Assembly: GCA_018701215.1 (NCBI GenBank)
Contig: JABIWH010000015.1
Location: 62,001 to 126,000 of the forward strand
DNA length: 64,000 bases
Direction: 5' to 3'
Source: Rhodospirillaceae bacterium
GTDB taxonomy: Bacteria; Pseudomonadota; Alphaproteobacteria; GCA-2731375
Shown: piece by piece, positions 1-8,293 of the stretch
Layout: the number at the start of each line of letters is the position of its first letter
Position numbering within the stretch: position 1 is the first letter of the stretch
The notes under the pieces: generated by a model
What the model was told of the DNA's origin: nothing
Seen by the model: the letters and a program-made list of their open reading frames with translations, nothing else
The model's database searches: none
Position numbers and translations under genes: made by a program

Positions 1-402
1 TTGTTGGGCGAGGACGATCTGGTTGGCGCGGATTGCAGGATCGAATGGACCGATGGCGGGGCCGAGCGCAATGTGGAAGCGTTGTTCCAGAAAGTCGACG
101 GCGCGGTCACCCGATACTGCGCCAATCTGACGGACCAAATCAATCAGATCGAAGAAGCGATACAAGCCAGCGGCCAGCATGACGAGAGCCCAGAACCTGT
201 TCCACAGGATGCCGGCGAGGCAGAACCAATCGTTACGGCGCAGCTGGACGATGAAGACCCTTTTCCCTTGCCCCCCGGCGCCGAGAATTTTGGCATTGTG
301 GAAGATCCCCTGCCACCCTTGGCACGGGCCGCAAGTCAGCCGCCCCCCCTCCCAGACGACGGTGATCCCCACGCACCGCCAACAGTTATGACAGAGCCGT
401 AG
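1..402 (+). CDS. fliH: Flagellar assembly protein FliH, C-terminal part (5' end outside window)
   Basis: Only the last ~133 codons are present; the reading frame is open at base 1, so the true start lies upstream. The first residues (GEDDLVGADCRIEW, then GGAER) match the conserved C-terminal region of FliH, the cytoplasmic regulator that holds the export ATPase FliI inactive and docks it to the type III flagellar export gate. The rest is a Pro/Asp/Glu-rich tail, common and poorly conserved in alphaproteobacterial FliH. The stop is 9 bp before the fliN start, so the two are surely co-transcribed. The identification rests on the short conserved block plus the position directly before fliN. Confidence 0.8.
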   Translation: MLGEDDLVGADCRIEWTDGGAERNVEALFQKVDGAVTRYCANLTDQINQIEEAIQASGQHDESPEPVPQDAGEAEPIVTAQLDDEDPFPLPPGAENFGIVEDPLPPLARAASQPPPLPDDGDPHAPPTVMTEP

Positions 403-411
403 GAGACCCTG

Positions 412-834
412 ATGGCTGAAGATGATGATATGACAATGGAAGAAGCCATGGCGGCGGAAGCTGCCGAGGCTGCCGAAGCAGCGGAAGCTGGCGGCGCACC
501 CGACCTGGAAGAAGCTGTCGATCAAAGCGTTGAAGGTGATCACGCCTTGTTGTCGGCGGCAGAAGATGACGAGGAAAACCAGCGCTCCGCAACGGATCTG
601 GCCGCCGTCTACAATATTCCGGTCAAGGTATCCGCCGTGCTGGGCCGATCCACAATGCAGGTCAGCTCGTTGCTGAAAATGGGCCGGGGCGCGGTTATCG
701 AGCTGGACCGCAAAGTCGGCGAAGCCATCGATATCTACGTCAACAACCGCCTCGTCGCCCGTGGCGAGGTCGTTGTCGTCGACGAACGTCTGGGCGTGAC
801 CATGACCGAGATCATCAAGGGCGGTAAGCACTAA
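412..834 (+). CDS. fliN: Flagellar motor switch protein FliN
   Basis: 140 aa. The C-terminal ~80 residues are a clear SpoA/FliN domain (YNIPVKVSAVLGRSTMQ, VGEAIDIYVNNRLVARGEV, VDERLGVTMTEII). This domain forms the bottom of the C-ring, where FliN binds FliM, CheY-P and FliH to control motor direction and export. The first ~60 residues are a low-complexity acidic Ala/Glu stretch, longer than in enteric FliN but usual in alphaproteobacteria. A strong Shine-Dalgarno (AGGAGA) sits 5 nt before ATG. The gene lies between fliH and a motA-like gene in a flagellar operon. Confidence 0.95.
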   Translation: MAEDDDMTMEEAMAAEAAEAAEAAEAGGAPDLEEAVDQSVEGDHALLSAAEDDEENQRSATDLAAVYNIPVKVSAVLGRSTMQVSSLLKMGRGAVIELDRKVGEAIDIYVNNRLVARGEVVVVDERLGVTMTEIIKGGKH

Positions 835-837
835 GCC

Positions 838-1647
838 ATGGCCCGGGCCAAGACAACAAGCCAAAAGCGGCAAAGCGGCGCATCACTGACCACGGTGATC
901 GGCTTGCTGGCGGGCTTTGCATTGGTGATCGCCGCTATGTTCTGGGGCGGCTCGCCAGCCTCGTTTGTTGATGGTCCTGCCCTACTGATTGTCTTTGGCG
1001 GCACCTTCGCCGTCACCCTGGCTTCGTTTTCCTTGACTGATATGGGGCGCGCCGCGGGCGCCATTGGTCAGGTCATCATGCGCCGTCATCACAATCCCAG
1101 CCTGGCCGCCTACGAAGTGATCGAGTTGGCGGAACGGGCCCGCAACGATGGCGTTCTGGGTTTGCAAGAGCGCTTGGCAAAATTGAAGACAGAGCCATTC
1201 TTGATCAAGGCCATGTCATTGGTGGTGGATGGCACGCCTGGTGAAACGGTTGAAAGCATTCTGCGCCGCGAGGTCGACACCAACGCCGGCCGTCAGCAGA
1301 CATCGGCCGATGTCTTCCGCAAGGCGGCGGAAATTTCTCCCGCCATGGGCCTGATCGGCACCCTGGTTGGTTTGGTACAGATGCTGGGAAACCTGAACGA
1401 TCCCACAACCATTGGTCCGGCCATGGCGGTCGCCTTGTTGACGACCTTCTATGGCGCGGTCTTGGCCAACATGGTGTTTGCCCCCCTGGCCACGAAACTG
1501 GAACGTTCCAGCGACGGCGAGGTTCTGGTTCACAATGTCTATCTGGTAGGCGCCGCATCGATCGGCCGCCAGGAAAATCCACGACGGTTGGAAATGCTGC
1601 TCAATGCCATGCTGCCGCCCACCCATCGAATTCAATATTTTGACTAG
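838..1647 (+). CDS. motA: MotA/PomA-type flagellar stator protein
   Basis: 269 aa membrane protein of the MotA/TolQ/ExbB channel family. Two hydrophobic segments near the N-terminus (about residues 20-38 and 46-62) and two in the C-terminal half (about 160-180 and 190-215) match the four-helix MotA plan with a cytoplasmic loop between. The segments ISPAMGLIGTLVGLVQML and GPAMAVALLTTFYGAVLAN are the diagnostic TM3/TM4 signatures and look more PomA/MotP-like than enteric MotA. It would pair with a MotB-type plug protein, which is not in this window, to form the ion-driven stator. It starts 3 bp after the fliN stop. The coupling ion cannot be told from the sequence. Confidence 0.88.
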   Translation: MARAKTTSQKRQSGASLTTVIGLLAGFALVIAAMFWGGSPASFVDGPALLIVFGGTFAVTLASFSLTDMGRAAGAIGQVIMRRHHNPSLAAYEVIELAERARNDGVLGLQERLAKLKTEPFLIKAMSLVVDGTPGETVESILRREVDTNAGRQQTSADVFRKAAEISPAMGLIGTLVGLVQMLGNLNDPTTIGPAMAVALLTTFYGAVLANMVFAPLATKLERSSDGEVLVHNVYLVGAASIGRQENPRRLEMLLNAMLPPTHRIQYFD

Positions 1648-1668
1648 CTGAGATCTGGAGTTCCAAAG

Positions 1669-3069
1669 ATGCGTTTATTATTAGTCGGCAATCTAGACGG
1701 TCAGGTAGCGGCAGCGACCCAAATCGCCATGCAACGCGGCGCCAAGGTTGCCCATGCCGGATCGCCGGAAATCGCATTGGAGCACCTGCGCGCCGGGCGC
1801 GGCGCCGATATGGTCATGATTGAAGTCGACCTGGATATCAAGGCCTTCATAGAAAGCCTGGATCAGGAACGGATCTCCATTCCCGTAGTCGCATGCGGCA
1901 TCGAAACCGATGCCGCCACCGCCGCCAATGCAATCCGCGCCGGCGCCAAAGAATATGTCCCCCTGCCCCCCGATCCCGTCCTGATCGCCGCCGTGCTGGA
2001 GGCGGTGACGGAAGAAAATCAATCGATGATCTTTCAGGACCCAGCGTTCAAGTCCGTGGTCGCGCTGGCCGATCAGGTGGCCAAGAGCGAGGCCAGCATT
2101 CTGATTACCGGCGAGTCGGGCAGCGGCAAGGAACTGATGGCCCGTTATGTGCACGACAACAGCCGTCGTGCCCAACGTCAGTTCATCTCGATCAATTGCG
2201 CCGCGATCCCCGAGAACCTGTTGGAATCTGAACTTTTTGGTCACGAAAAAGGTTCCTTCACCGGCGCCATCGCGCGCCGCATTGGTAAGTTCGAGGAAGC
2301 CAGTGGCGGCACCCTGCTGCTGGACGAAATCAGTGAAATGGACCCCCGCCTGCAGGCCAAGCTGCTGCGCGCAATTCAGGAACGGGAAATCGACCGCATC
2401 GGCGGCACCCGGCCGATCAAGGTCGATATCCGCCTGATTGCCACCTCGAACCGCGACCTGGCGGAAGCGGTCAAGGATGGTTCCTTTCGCGAGGATCTGC
2501 TGTTCCGCCTGAACGTGGTCAACCTCCGCGTCCCATCGCTACGCGAAAGGCCGACGGATATCACCCTGCTGGCCAACCATTTCGCCAAAAAATATGCCGA
2601 AGCAAATGGCGTGCCCGAGCGCCCCGTCGGCAAAGACACCATCAAGCTGCTCGAGGGTCTTGCCTGGCCGGGCAATGTGCGCGAGCTGGAAAACACCATT
2701 CACCGTGCGGTATTGCTCGCCACTGGGCCGGAAATCTCTTCCGAGGCCATCATGAGCCCCGATGGCCAGATGGCGCAAATCGGCCCGGCGCCATTGGGCA
2801 AAGGCACTTCGGGTGCTGGCGCGGCGGACCTTGGCGCCGCTCAGACAGATCAGACAGCCGACGACACATCCGGCCTGGTTGGCCGTACCGTGGCCGACGT
2901 GGAACGGGACCTGATCATCGATACTCTGTACCACTGCCTGGGCAACCGTACTCACGCCGCCAATATTCTGGGCATCTCAATCCGCACCCTGCGAAATAAA
3001 TTGAAGCTGTATACGGACGATGGGGTCCATGTCCCCGTACCCGGCGACGCCAGCCGCGCCAACGCCTAG
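1669..3069 (+). CDS. flbD: Sigma-54-dependent flagellar regulator FlbD
   Basis: 466 aa. The order is a degenerate receiver domain (1-115), an AAA+ sigma-54 activator domain (about 120-350) and a Fis-type helix-turn-helix near the C-terminus (NRTHAANILGISIRTLRNKL). Walker A is GESGSGKE (148-155), the sigma-54 contact loop is GSFTGA (195-200, GAFTGA in most family members) and Walker B is TLLLDE (215-220). The receiver lacks the usual acidic pair near residue 8 (it reads LLLVGNL) and has Glu where the phospho-Asp is expected (MVMIEVD). That is typical of FlbD, which in Caulobacter is controlled by FliX instead of a kinase. It activates class III/IV flagellar genes. Position between the stator gene and flhA supports the call. 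Confidence 0.92.
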   Translation: MRLLLVGNLDGQVAAATQIAMQRGAKVAHAGSPEIALEHLRAGRGADMVMIEVDLDIKAFIESLDQERISIPVVACGIETDAATAANAIRAGAKEYVPLPPDPVLIAAVLEAVTEENQSMIFQDPAFKSVVALADQVAKSEASILITGESGSGKELMARYVHDNSRRAQRQFISINCAAIPENLLESELFGHEKGSFTGAIARRIGKFEEASGGTLLLDEISEMDPRLQAKLLRAIQEREIDRIGGTRPIKVDIRLIATSNRDLAEAVKDGSFREDLLFRLNVVNLRVPSLRERPTDITLLANHFAKKYAEANGVPERPVGKDTIKLLEGLAWPGNVRELENTIHRAVLLATGPEISSEAIMSPDGQMAQIGPAPLGKGTSGAGAADLGAAQTDQTADDTSGLVGRTVADVERDLIIDTLYHCLGNRTHAANILGISIRTLRNKLKLYTDDGVHVPVPGDASRANA

Positions 3070-3091
3070 CCCAGCGGGAAATATTTCGTAA

Positions 3092-5263
3092 ATGAGCGAT
3101 ACATCTACAGACGGCGGGGCCCCGGCCCTACCGGCACCGACCGGTGCCGGCGAGGGCGGCGAGGCTGCCGCGGCGCCCGGCGTCGATGTTGGCGCCGTTG
3201 TCCTAGGTGCGCTCAACCGCATGCGTCAGGGCGATGTTGCCCTGGCATTGGGCGTTTCCGCCATTCTGGTGGTCCTGATCCTGCCGCTGCCCAGCTGGCT
3301 GTTGGATGTTGCCTTGGCCATCTCCATCACCTTCTCTGTAATGATATTGATGACCTGTCTGTTCATCAGCAGGCCGCTGGAATTTTCGTCTTTTCCCACC
3401 GTTTTGCTGATTGCGACAATGCTGCGATTATCCCTCAATCTGGCTTCGACCCGGTTGATCCTGGCGGAAGGTCACGAAGGCACCCAGGCCGCCGGCCGGG
3501 TTATCGAAGCCTTCGGCAATTTCGTCATGGGTGGCAATTTTGTTATCGGCGTAATCGTTTTCTCCATTCTAATCATCGTCAACTTCATCGTTATCACCAA
3601 GGGTTCGGGACGTATCGCCGAGGTCGCGGCCCGCTTCTCCCTGGACGCCATGCCGGGCAAACAGATGGCGATCGACGCGGATCTGTCGGCGGGTCTAATC
3701 AACGAAGATGACGCCCGCCATCGGCGGCGTACCCTGGAAGACGAAAGTACCTTTTTTGGCGCCATGGACGGCGCCGCGAAATTCGTCCGCGGCGACGCCA
3801 TTGCCGGACTGTTGATCACCTTTATCAATGTCATCGGCGGTATTATCGTCGGCGTGGCACAGAATGATCTGAGTTTCGGCGAAGCCACGCAGTCTTATAC
3901 CTTGTTGACGGTTGGTGACGGTCTGGTATCGCAAATTCCTGCCCTGATCGTGTCGACCGCTTCGGGCCTGCTGGTATCAAAAGCCGGCGTCGTCGGTTCC
4001 GCCGACAAGGCATTGTTCGCGCAGTTGTCAGGTTACCCAAAGGCCATGGGCCTGGTCAGCTTCCTGCTTCTCTGTCTTTCGCTGCTGCCAGGCCTGCCCA
4101 TGTTTCCATTTCTGATTCTGTCGATTATCACCGGCACCATCACTTGGCGATTGATACACCAGAATTCTCTACAGGAGACCATGGCGGTCGAGGCCGCGCA
4201 GCGCCAAGAGGACGAGGCCCCAGAGGTAGAGGAGCCAATTTCCACCGCGTTGTTGATCGATGAGCTGCGTATCGAGCTGGGCTATGGCCTGCTCTCGCTG
4301 ATCAATGATACCCGCGGCCACCGCTTAACCGACCAGATCAAGGCCCTGCGCCGGCAAATCGCGGGCGATATGGGCTTCATCATGCCGTCGGTACGAATAT
4401 TGGACAATATGCAGCTGCCGGCCAGCATCTATGCCCTGCGTATCAAGGAAGTCGAAGCGGGCCGGGGTGATTTGCGTCCCGACAAGCTACTGGTCATGGA
4501 TCCCCAGGGCGGCGCCATCGACCTGCAGGGCGAGGCCACGACGGAGCCGACATTCAACCTGCCCGCCATGTGGGTCGAGGAGACATTGCGGGAAGAGGCC
4601 AGCTTCCGCGGTTATACGGTGGTTGATCCGCCAACCGTCGTCACCACCCATTTGACGGAAGTGTTACGCGACAACATGGCGGATCTGCTGTCCTATGCCG
4701 CGACGCAAAGGCTGCTGGACGACTTGCCCCACGAACATCACAAGCTGGTCGAGGATGTGGTGCCCGCCCAGCTGTCGGTTACGGCGGTACAGCGGGTTCT
4801 ACAACGTCTGCTATCGGAGCGGATATCAATCCGCGACCTGCCAACCATTCTTGAAGGCATTGCGGAGGCGGTGGGCTTCACCCAGAACGTCGTACAAATC
4901 GCCGAACATGTGCGCGCCCGTCTGGCCCGCCAGATTAGCCATGCCTCAACCTCCATGAATGGATATATTCCCCTCGTCCCCCTGTCGCCGGAGTGGGAAC
5001 AGGATTTCGCCGAGGCCATTATCGGCCAGGGCGATGAAATGCAGCTGGCCATGGCGCCGACGAAATTACAGGAATTTATCGGACGGATTAGAGAAGTCTT
5101 CGACGAACTGGTAAATCAGGGTGAAATACCGGTTCTGCTGTGTTCTCCCGCCGCCAGGCCGTATGTCCGTTCGATCATAGAACGAATACGCCCTTTAACA
5201 CCGGTATTGTCGCAGAACGAAATTCATCCTAGCGCCAAAATCCGTACATTGGCGCAGATCTAG
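3092..5263 (+). CDS. flhA: Flagellar type III export gate protein FlhA
   Basis: 723 aa, normal length for FlhA. About eight hydrophobic segments lie within residues 45-345, including the FHIPEP-like block (RPLEFSSFPTVLLIATMLRL and LNLASTRLIL). The loop with GRIAEVAARFSLDAMPGKQM is the conserved cytoplasmic FHIPEP loop between TM4 and TM5. From about residue 380 on is the large cytoplasmic domain that forms the nonameric ring docking export chaperones. The first ~40 residues are a low-complexity Gly/Ala stretch. FlhA uses proton-motive force to drive export of flagellar subunits. It is separated from flhF by 15 bp. Confidence 0.96.
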   Translation: MSDTSTDGGAPALPAPTGAGEGGEAAAAPGVDVGAVVLGALNRMRQGDVALALGVSAILVVLILPLPSWLLDVALAISITFSVMILMTCLFISRPLEFSSFPTVLLIATMLRLSLNLASTRLILAEGHEGTQAAGRVIEAFGNFVMGGNFVIGVIVFSILIIVNFIVITKGSGRIAEVAARFSLDAMPGKQMAIDADLSAGLINEDDARHRRRTLEDESTFFGAMDGAAKFVRGDAIAGLLITFINVIGGIIVGVAQNDLSFGEATQSYTLLTVGDGLVSQIPALIVSTASGLLVSKAGVVGSADKALFAQLSGYPKAMGLVSFLLLCLSLLPGLPMFPFLILSIITGTITWRLIHQNSLQETMAVEAAQRQEDEAPEVEEPISTALLIDELRIELGYGLLSLINDTRGHRLTDQIKALRRQIAGDMGFIMPSVRILDNMQLPASIYALRIKEVEAGRGDLRPDKLLVMDPQGGAIDLQGEATTEPTFNLPAMWVEETLREEASFRGYTVVDPPTVVTTHLTEVLRDNMADLLSYAATQRLLDDLPHEHHKLVEDVVPAQLSVTAVQRVLQRLLSERISIRDLPTILEGIAEAVGFTQNVVQIAEHVRARLARQISHASTSMNGYIPLVPLSPEWEQDFAEAIIGQGDEMQLAMAPTKLQEFIGRIREVFDELVNQGEIPVLLCSPAARPYVRSIIERIRPLTPVLSQNEIHPSAKIRTLAQI

Positions 5264-5278
5264 CGGCGGGCCGGGACT

Positions 5279-6280
5279 ATGCGTCTTAGAACATTTTCCG
5301 CACCGACCATGGCCGAGGCCATGCAGCAAATTCGGGGCGCCCTGGGTAACGATGCCATCATTGTTTCCAGCCATCAGAGCGAACGGGGACGCGGGGTACA
5401 GGTGACGGCGGCGGCGGAAGCCAAGCCCGAAACGAATGGAGAATTCGACGAGGCCGAGGCATTCGCTGATCCGGATTTTACCGACGATGACCCGGTCCTG
5501 GAAGACGACCCTCTGTTCGCATCCCTGCTCTATCATGACGTCCCCGAAGCCCTGGCCGAGCGCCTGGCCGGTGCCGGCGCCAAGGCGGAGGTGGAAGACA
5601 CGGTCGAGGCACTGGCAATTGCCCTGGATCGATTTTTTAAATTCAGCGCACTAACGGATCTGGAGCGTCCCGTGATGCTGGTCGGCCCACCTGGCGCCGG
5701 CAAGACGGTCACCCTGGCCAAGCTGGCGGCGGCGGCGGCCTTGCGCGGCGCGCCCGTGACCATCATCACGACGGATACTGTCCGCGCCGGGGCCACGGCA
5801 CAGCTGTCGGGTTACACAGATATTCTGCAGCAAACCCTGTTAACAGCAGATTCGCCGGAAAACCTTCACGCCGCCATCCTGAGTTCGCAGGATGGATCAT
5901 TCCTGATCGACACGCCAGGCACCAACCCTTTCAATGATGATGAAATGTCCGACCTGGGCCGGTTCATATCCACCACCGGGGTCGAACCCGTATTGGTTTT
6001 CCCCGCCGGCCTCAATGCCCAGGATGCCTCCGGCATGGCGGCGGCTTATGCCCGATTGGGCTGTCGGACAATGATCGCCACGCAACTGGACAGTACCCGC
6101 CGCCTGGGCGCCATTCTTACCGCGGCCCAGGGCGGCAACCTGGCCTTCAGCCTGGTTTCGATTTCACCTTCCATCGCACAAGGCCTGACCGCCCTGAACC
6201 CGATGTCCCTGGCCCGCGTACTGCTGCGCGACCCGGAACAAAGTCACGAGTATCCCAAGACCGGAGCCAGCCAAGCATGA
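5279..6280 (+). CDS. flhF: SRP-like GTPase FlhF
   Basis: 333 aa. The N-terminus (MRLRTFSAPTMAEAMQQIR, GNDAIIVSS) is the conserved FlhF start. A variable acidic linker follows, then an NG-type GTPase domain with G1 GPPGAGKT (136-143), the TTDTVRAGA segment (164-172) and G3 DTPG (211-214). FlhF places and numbers polar flagella together with FlhG. The shorter length compared with gammaproteobacterial FlhF is due to a short linker. It overlaps the next gene by 4 bp (ATGA), which indicates translational coupling. Confidence 0.9.
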   Translation: MRLRTFSAPTMAEAMQQIRGALGNDAIIVSSHQSERGRGVQVTAAAEAKPETNGEFDEAEAFADPDFTDDDPVLEDDPLFASLLYHDVPEALAERLAGAGAKAEVEDTVEALAIALDRFFKFSALTDLERPVMLVGPPGAGKTVTLAKLAAAAALRGAPVTIITTDTVRAGATAQLSGYTDILQQTLLTADSPENLHAAILSSQDGSFLIDTPGTNPFNDDEMSDLGRFISTTGVEPVLVFPAGLNAQDASGMAAAYARLGCRTMIATQLDSTRRLGAILTAAQGGNLAFSLVSISPSIAQGLTALNPMSLARVLLRDPEQSHEYPKTGASQA

Positions 6281-7116
6281 CCGCCGCACCGAAAAAACGC
6301 GTCGCCCTACACCCCGCCTCGGCGACAGCGGGGCGCAACGTCATCAATATCGCCTCGGGCAAGGGCGGCGTCGGGAAAACCTGGATGGCCATCACCCTGG
6401 CGCATGCATTATCGCGCAAAGGCGAAAAAACACTGTTGTTCGATGCCGATTTCGGCCTGGCCAATGTGGATGTGCAACTGGGCCTGAATGCCGATCAGGA
6501 TCTGGGCGACGTGGTGGCGGGACGGCTTTCCATGAACCAGGCGATCACCGCCTTTCCCGACGGCGGCTTTGATATCATCGTGGGTAAGTCGGGGTCGGGG
6601 CAGCTGGCGGACATGGGGCGGGCCAGGTTGAGCGAATTGAAGAGTGAACTGTGGCAATTGGCGCAGCGTTACGACCGGGTCATCATCGATCTTGGCGCCG
6701 GCCTGGAATCCGCCATACGCTCACTGACGCCAAAGGGCGGCATGACATTGGTGGTCGCGACCGACGAGCCAACTTCGTTGACCGATGCTTACGCCTACAT
6801 AAAGGTCTCCATGCAGGAAAATTCTAGGGCGGATATGCGCCTGGCCATCAACATGGCCGCCGACCAGCGCCAGGGAGAACGCACCTATGGCGCCCTGGCC
6901 AAGGCGTGCCGAACCTTCTTGAATTATACGCCGCCGCTCATGGGCATCATACGCCGGGATGACCGCATCCCGGATTCCATTCGTCATCAGACCGCCTTGT
7001 TTTCCCGGCATCCGCAAAGCGACGCAGCCCAGGACGTAGAAGACATGGTGGTGACGATCCGCAATCAGCCAACTAAAGCCAGCCAGACCAGCAAACCATC
7101 GGGGAAGCCCGCATGA
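6277..7116 (+). CDS. flhG: MinD-like ATPase FlhG (flagellar number regulator)
   Basis: 279 aa ParA/MinD-family ATPase. The deviant Walker A ASGKGGVGKT is at residues 26-35, the switch I/II region LLFDADFGLANVD at about 53-65, and a MinD-like TDEPTSLTDAYAYIK segment near 160-175. The position immediately after flhF, with a 4-bp overlap, identifies it as FlhG/YlxH/FleN, which limits flagellar number by acting on FlhF and FliM/FliN. A C-terminal amphipathic membrane helix is not obvious; the tail is hydrophilic (Lys/Ser/Gln). It overlaps the following small gene by 4 bp. Confidence 0.9.
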   Translation: MTAAPKKRVALHPASATAGRNVINIASGKGGVGKTWMAITLAHALSRKGEKTLLFDADFGLANVDVQLGLNADQDLGDVVAGRLSMNQAITAFPDGGFDIIVGKSGSGQLADMGRARLSELKSELWQLAQRYDRVIIDLGAGLESAIRSLTPKGGMTLVVATDEPTSLTDAYAYIKVSMQENSRADMRLAINMAADQRQGERTYGALAKACRTFLNYTPPLMGIIRRDDRIPDSIRHQTALFSRHPQSDAAQDVEDMVVTIRNQPTKASQTSKPSGKPA

Positions 7117-7508
7117 ACATAGAGCAAAATAATTTGCGCGAGCGGCGCGCCTGCTTGCGGACCATCGCCAGTCCGGCCCCCGACCATGACCGCATCAGCA
7201 TTCTTTCCGGTGCACTACCAAGTTCCGGCCTGATCGGCGGCGGACAGATCCATGTGGACCTGCGTTATATCGCCGACCGCGACCTGATCGCGGCCACGAC
7301 CCTGGCCGAGTATTTCCAAGTGGCCGCGCAAGAGCCCTGTGAAAGCCTGGAAGCATACGCCGATCTGGTGATCAGCGATCTGAGCAACGAATTGGTGCCG
7401 CGCTGGATCTGGCTGCGCCTGCAAAGCGGCGGCCACCAGGTTATCCAACAGGACTGCCAGCCCGCCTGGAACAACTCCGAAATATTGGCGACGCTGGATT
7501 TCTCCTAA
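7113..7508 (+). CDS. Unknown protein, last gene of the flagellar operon
   Basis: 131 aa, soluble, with no signal peptide or membrane helix. I do not recognise it with certainty. The central part (LRYIADRDLI, then LAEYFQ, then CESLEAYADLVISDLSNELVPRWIWLRL) has the spacing of strand, helix and strand seen in tunnelling-fold (QueF/folate-enzyme-like) proteins, but the expected catalytic Cys motif is not visible, so this is only a structural hint. Its ATG overlaps the flhG stop (ATGA), so it is translated with flhG. It is convergent with the enoyl-CoA hydratase gene, only 2 bp apart, leaving no room for a separate terminator. Confidence 0.75.
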   Translation: MNIEQNNLRERRACLRTIASPAPDHDRISILSGALPSSGLIGGGQIHVDLRYIADRDLIAATTLAEYFQVAAQEPCESLEAYADLVISDLSNELVPRWIWLRLQSGGHQVIQQDCQPAWNNSEILATLDFS

Positions 7509-7510
7509 AG

Positions 7511-8290
7511 TTAATCGTTCTGCCATTTCGGCGGACGCTTTTCCATGAAGGCGGCTAGGCCTTCGCGGCTGTCATCCGTGGCCACCACGTTGCGCATGGC
7601 CTCGGCCATGTTTTCCACATCCCGGCGATATTCCGTATCAACCGCCCGCATATAGGCATCGCGCCCCAGTTTCATCACCACCGGTGACTTCGCCGCCAGT
7701 TTCCCGGCAATCTCCATGGCCTTGTCCATGACCTGGTCGTCGGGCACCACGTGATTGATGATGCCAAGGTCCAGCGCCACGTCAGCACTGAATTCATCGC
7801 CCAGGAACAGATGCTCGAAGGCGCGATGGCGGCCAGCAATGCGGGGCAGGTGCACATAATGCAGGGCTGGAATAATACCCACGTTGATCTCCGGATAGCC
7901 GAAGGTCGCGCCCTGGCCCGCGATGACCATGTTGCAGGATACGGCTACCGTCATGCCGCCTGCCCGCGCGGCGCCCTTGACGGCGGCGATGGATGGTTTG
8001 CCCAGGCGGTATTGCACATCATTCAGCTCCAGATACAGCCGCTCCAGAAAGCCGCGCATGCCCTCGCCATCGACGCCATTGACCACCGATAGATCTAGGC
8101 CGGCGCAGAACGCTTTTTCCAGGGCAGAGGTGATGATCACCGCGCGGACCTCATCATCATCCCGCGCCTGGCATAGGGCGGCGATGATCTCGTTGACGAA
8201 GTCTAAGCTGAGAGCATTGACCGGTGCGCGGTTCAGGCCGATGACGGCGATGCGTCCGGTAACCTGATAGTCGATATTTTCATAAGCCAT
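7511..8290 (-). CDS. Enoyl-CoA hydratase/isomerase family protein
   Basis: 259 aa crotonase-fold protein. The oxyanion-hole segment KAFCAGLDL (about 60-68) and the second glycine block AARAGGMTVAVSCN (about 106-119) are present, followed by TFGYPEINVGIIP (about 128-140). In classical enoyl-CoA hydratases two glutamates catalyse water addition. Here the second (in PEI) is kept, but the first, expected in the GGG-C-E-L position, is replaced by Thr. The enzyme may therefore be an isomerase, hydrolase or other crotonase rather than a hydratase. A good ribosome site (AGGACT) precedes ATG. It follows the acyl-CoA dehydrogenase gene by 3 bp, forming a two-gene acyl-CoA oxidation operon. Confidence 0.88.
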   Translation of the reverse strand: MAYENIDYQVTGRIAVIGLNRAPVNALSLDFVNEIIAALCQARDDDEVRAVIITSALEKAFCAGLDLSVVNGVDGEGMRGFLERLYLELNDVQYRLGKPSIAAVKGAARAGGMTVAVSCNMVIAGQGATFGYPEINVGIIPALHYVHLPRIAGRHRAFEHLFLGDEFSADVALDLGIINHVVPDDQVMDKAMEIAGKLAAKSPVVMKLGRDAYMRAVDTEYRRDVENMAEAMRNVVATDDSREGLAAFMEKRPPKWQND

Positions 8291-8293
8291 GAC

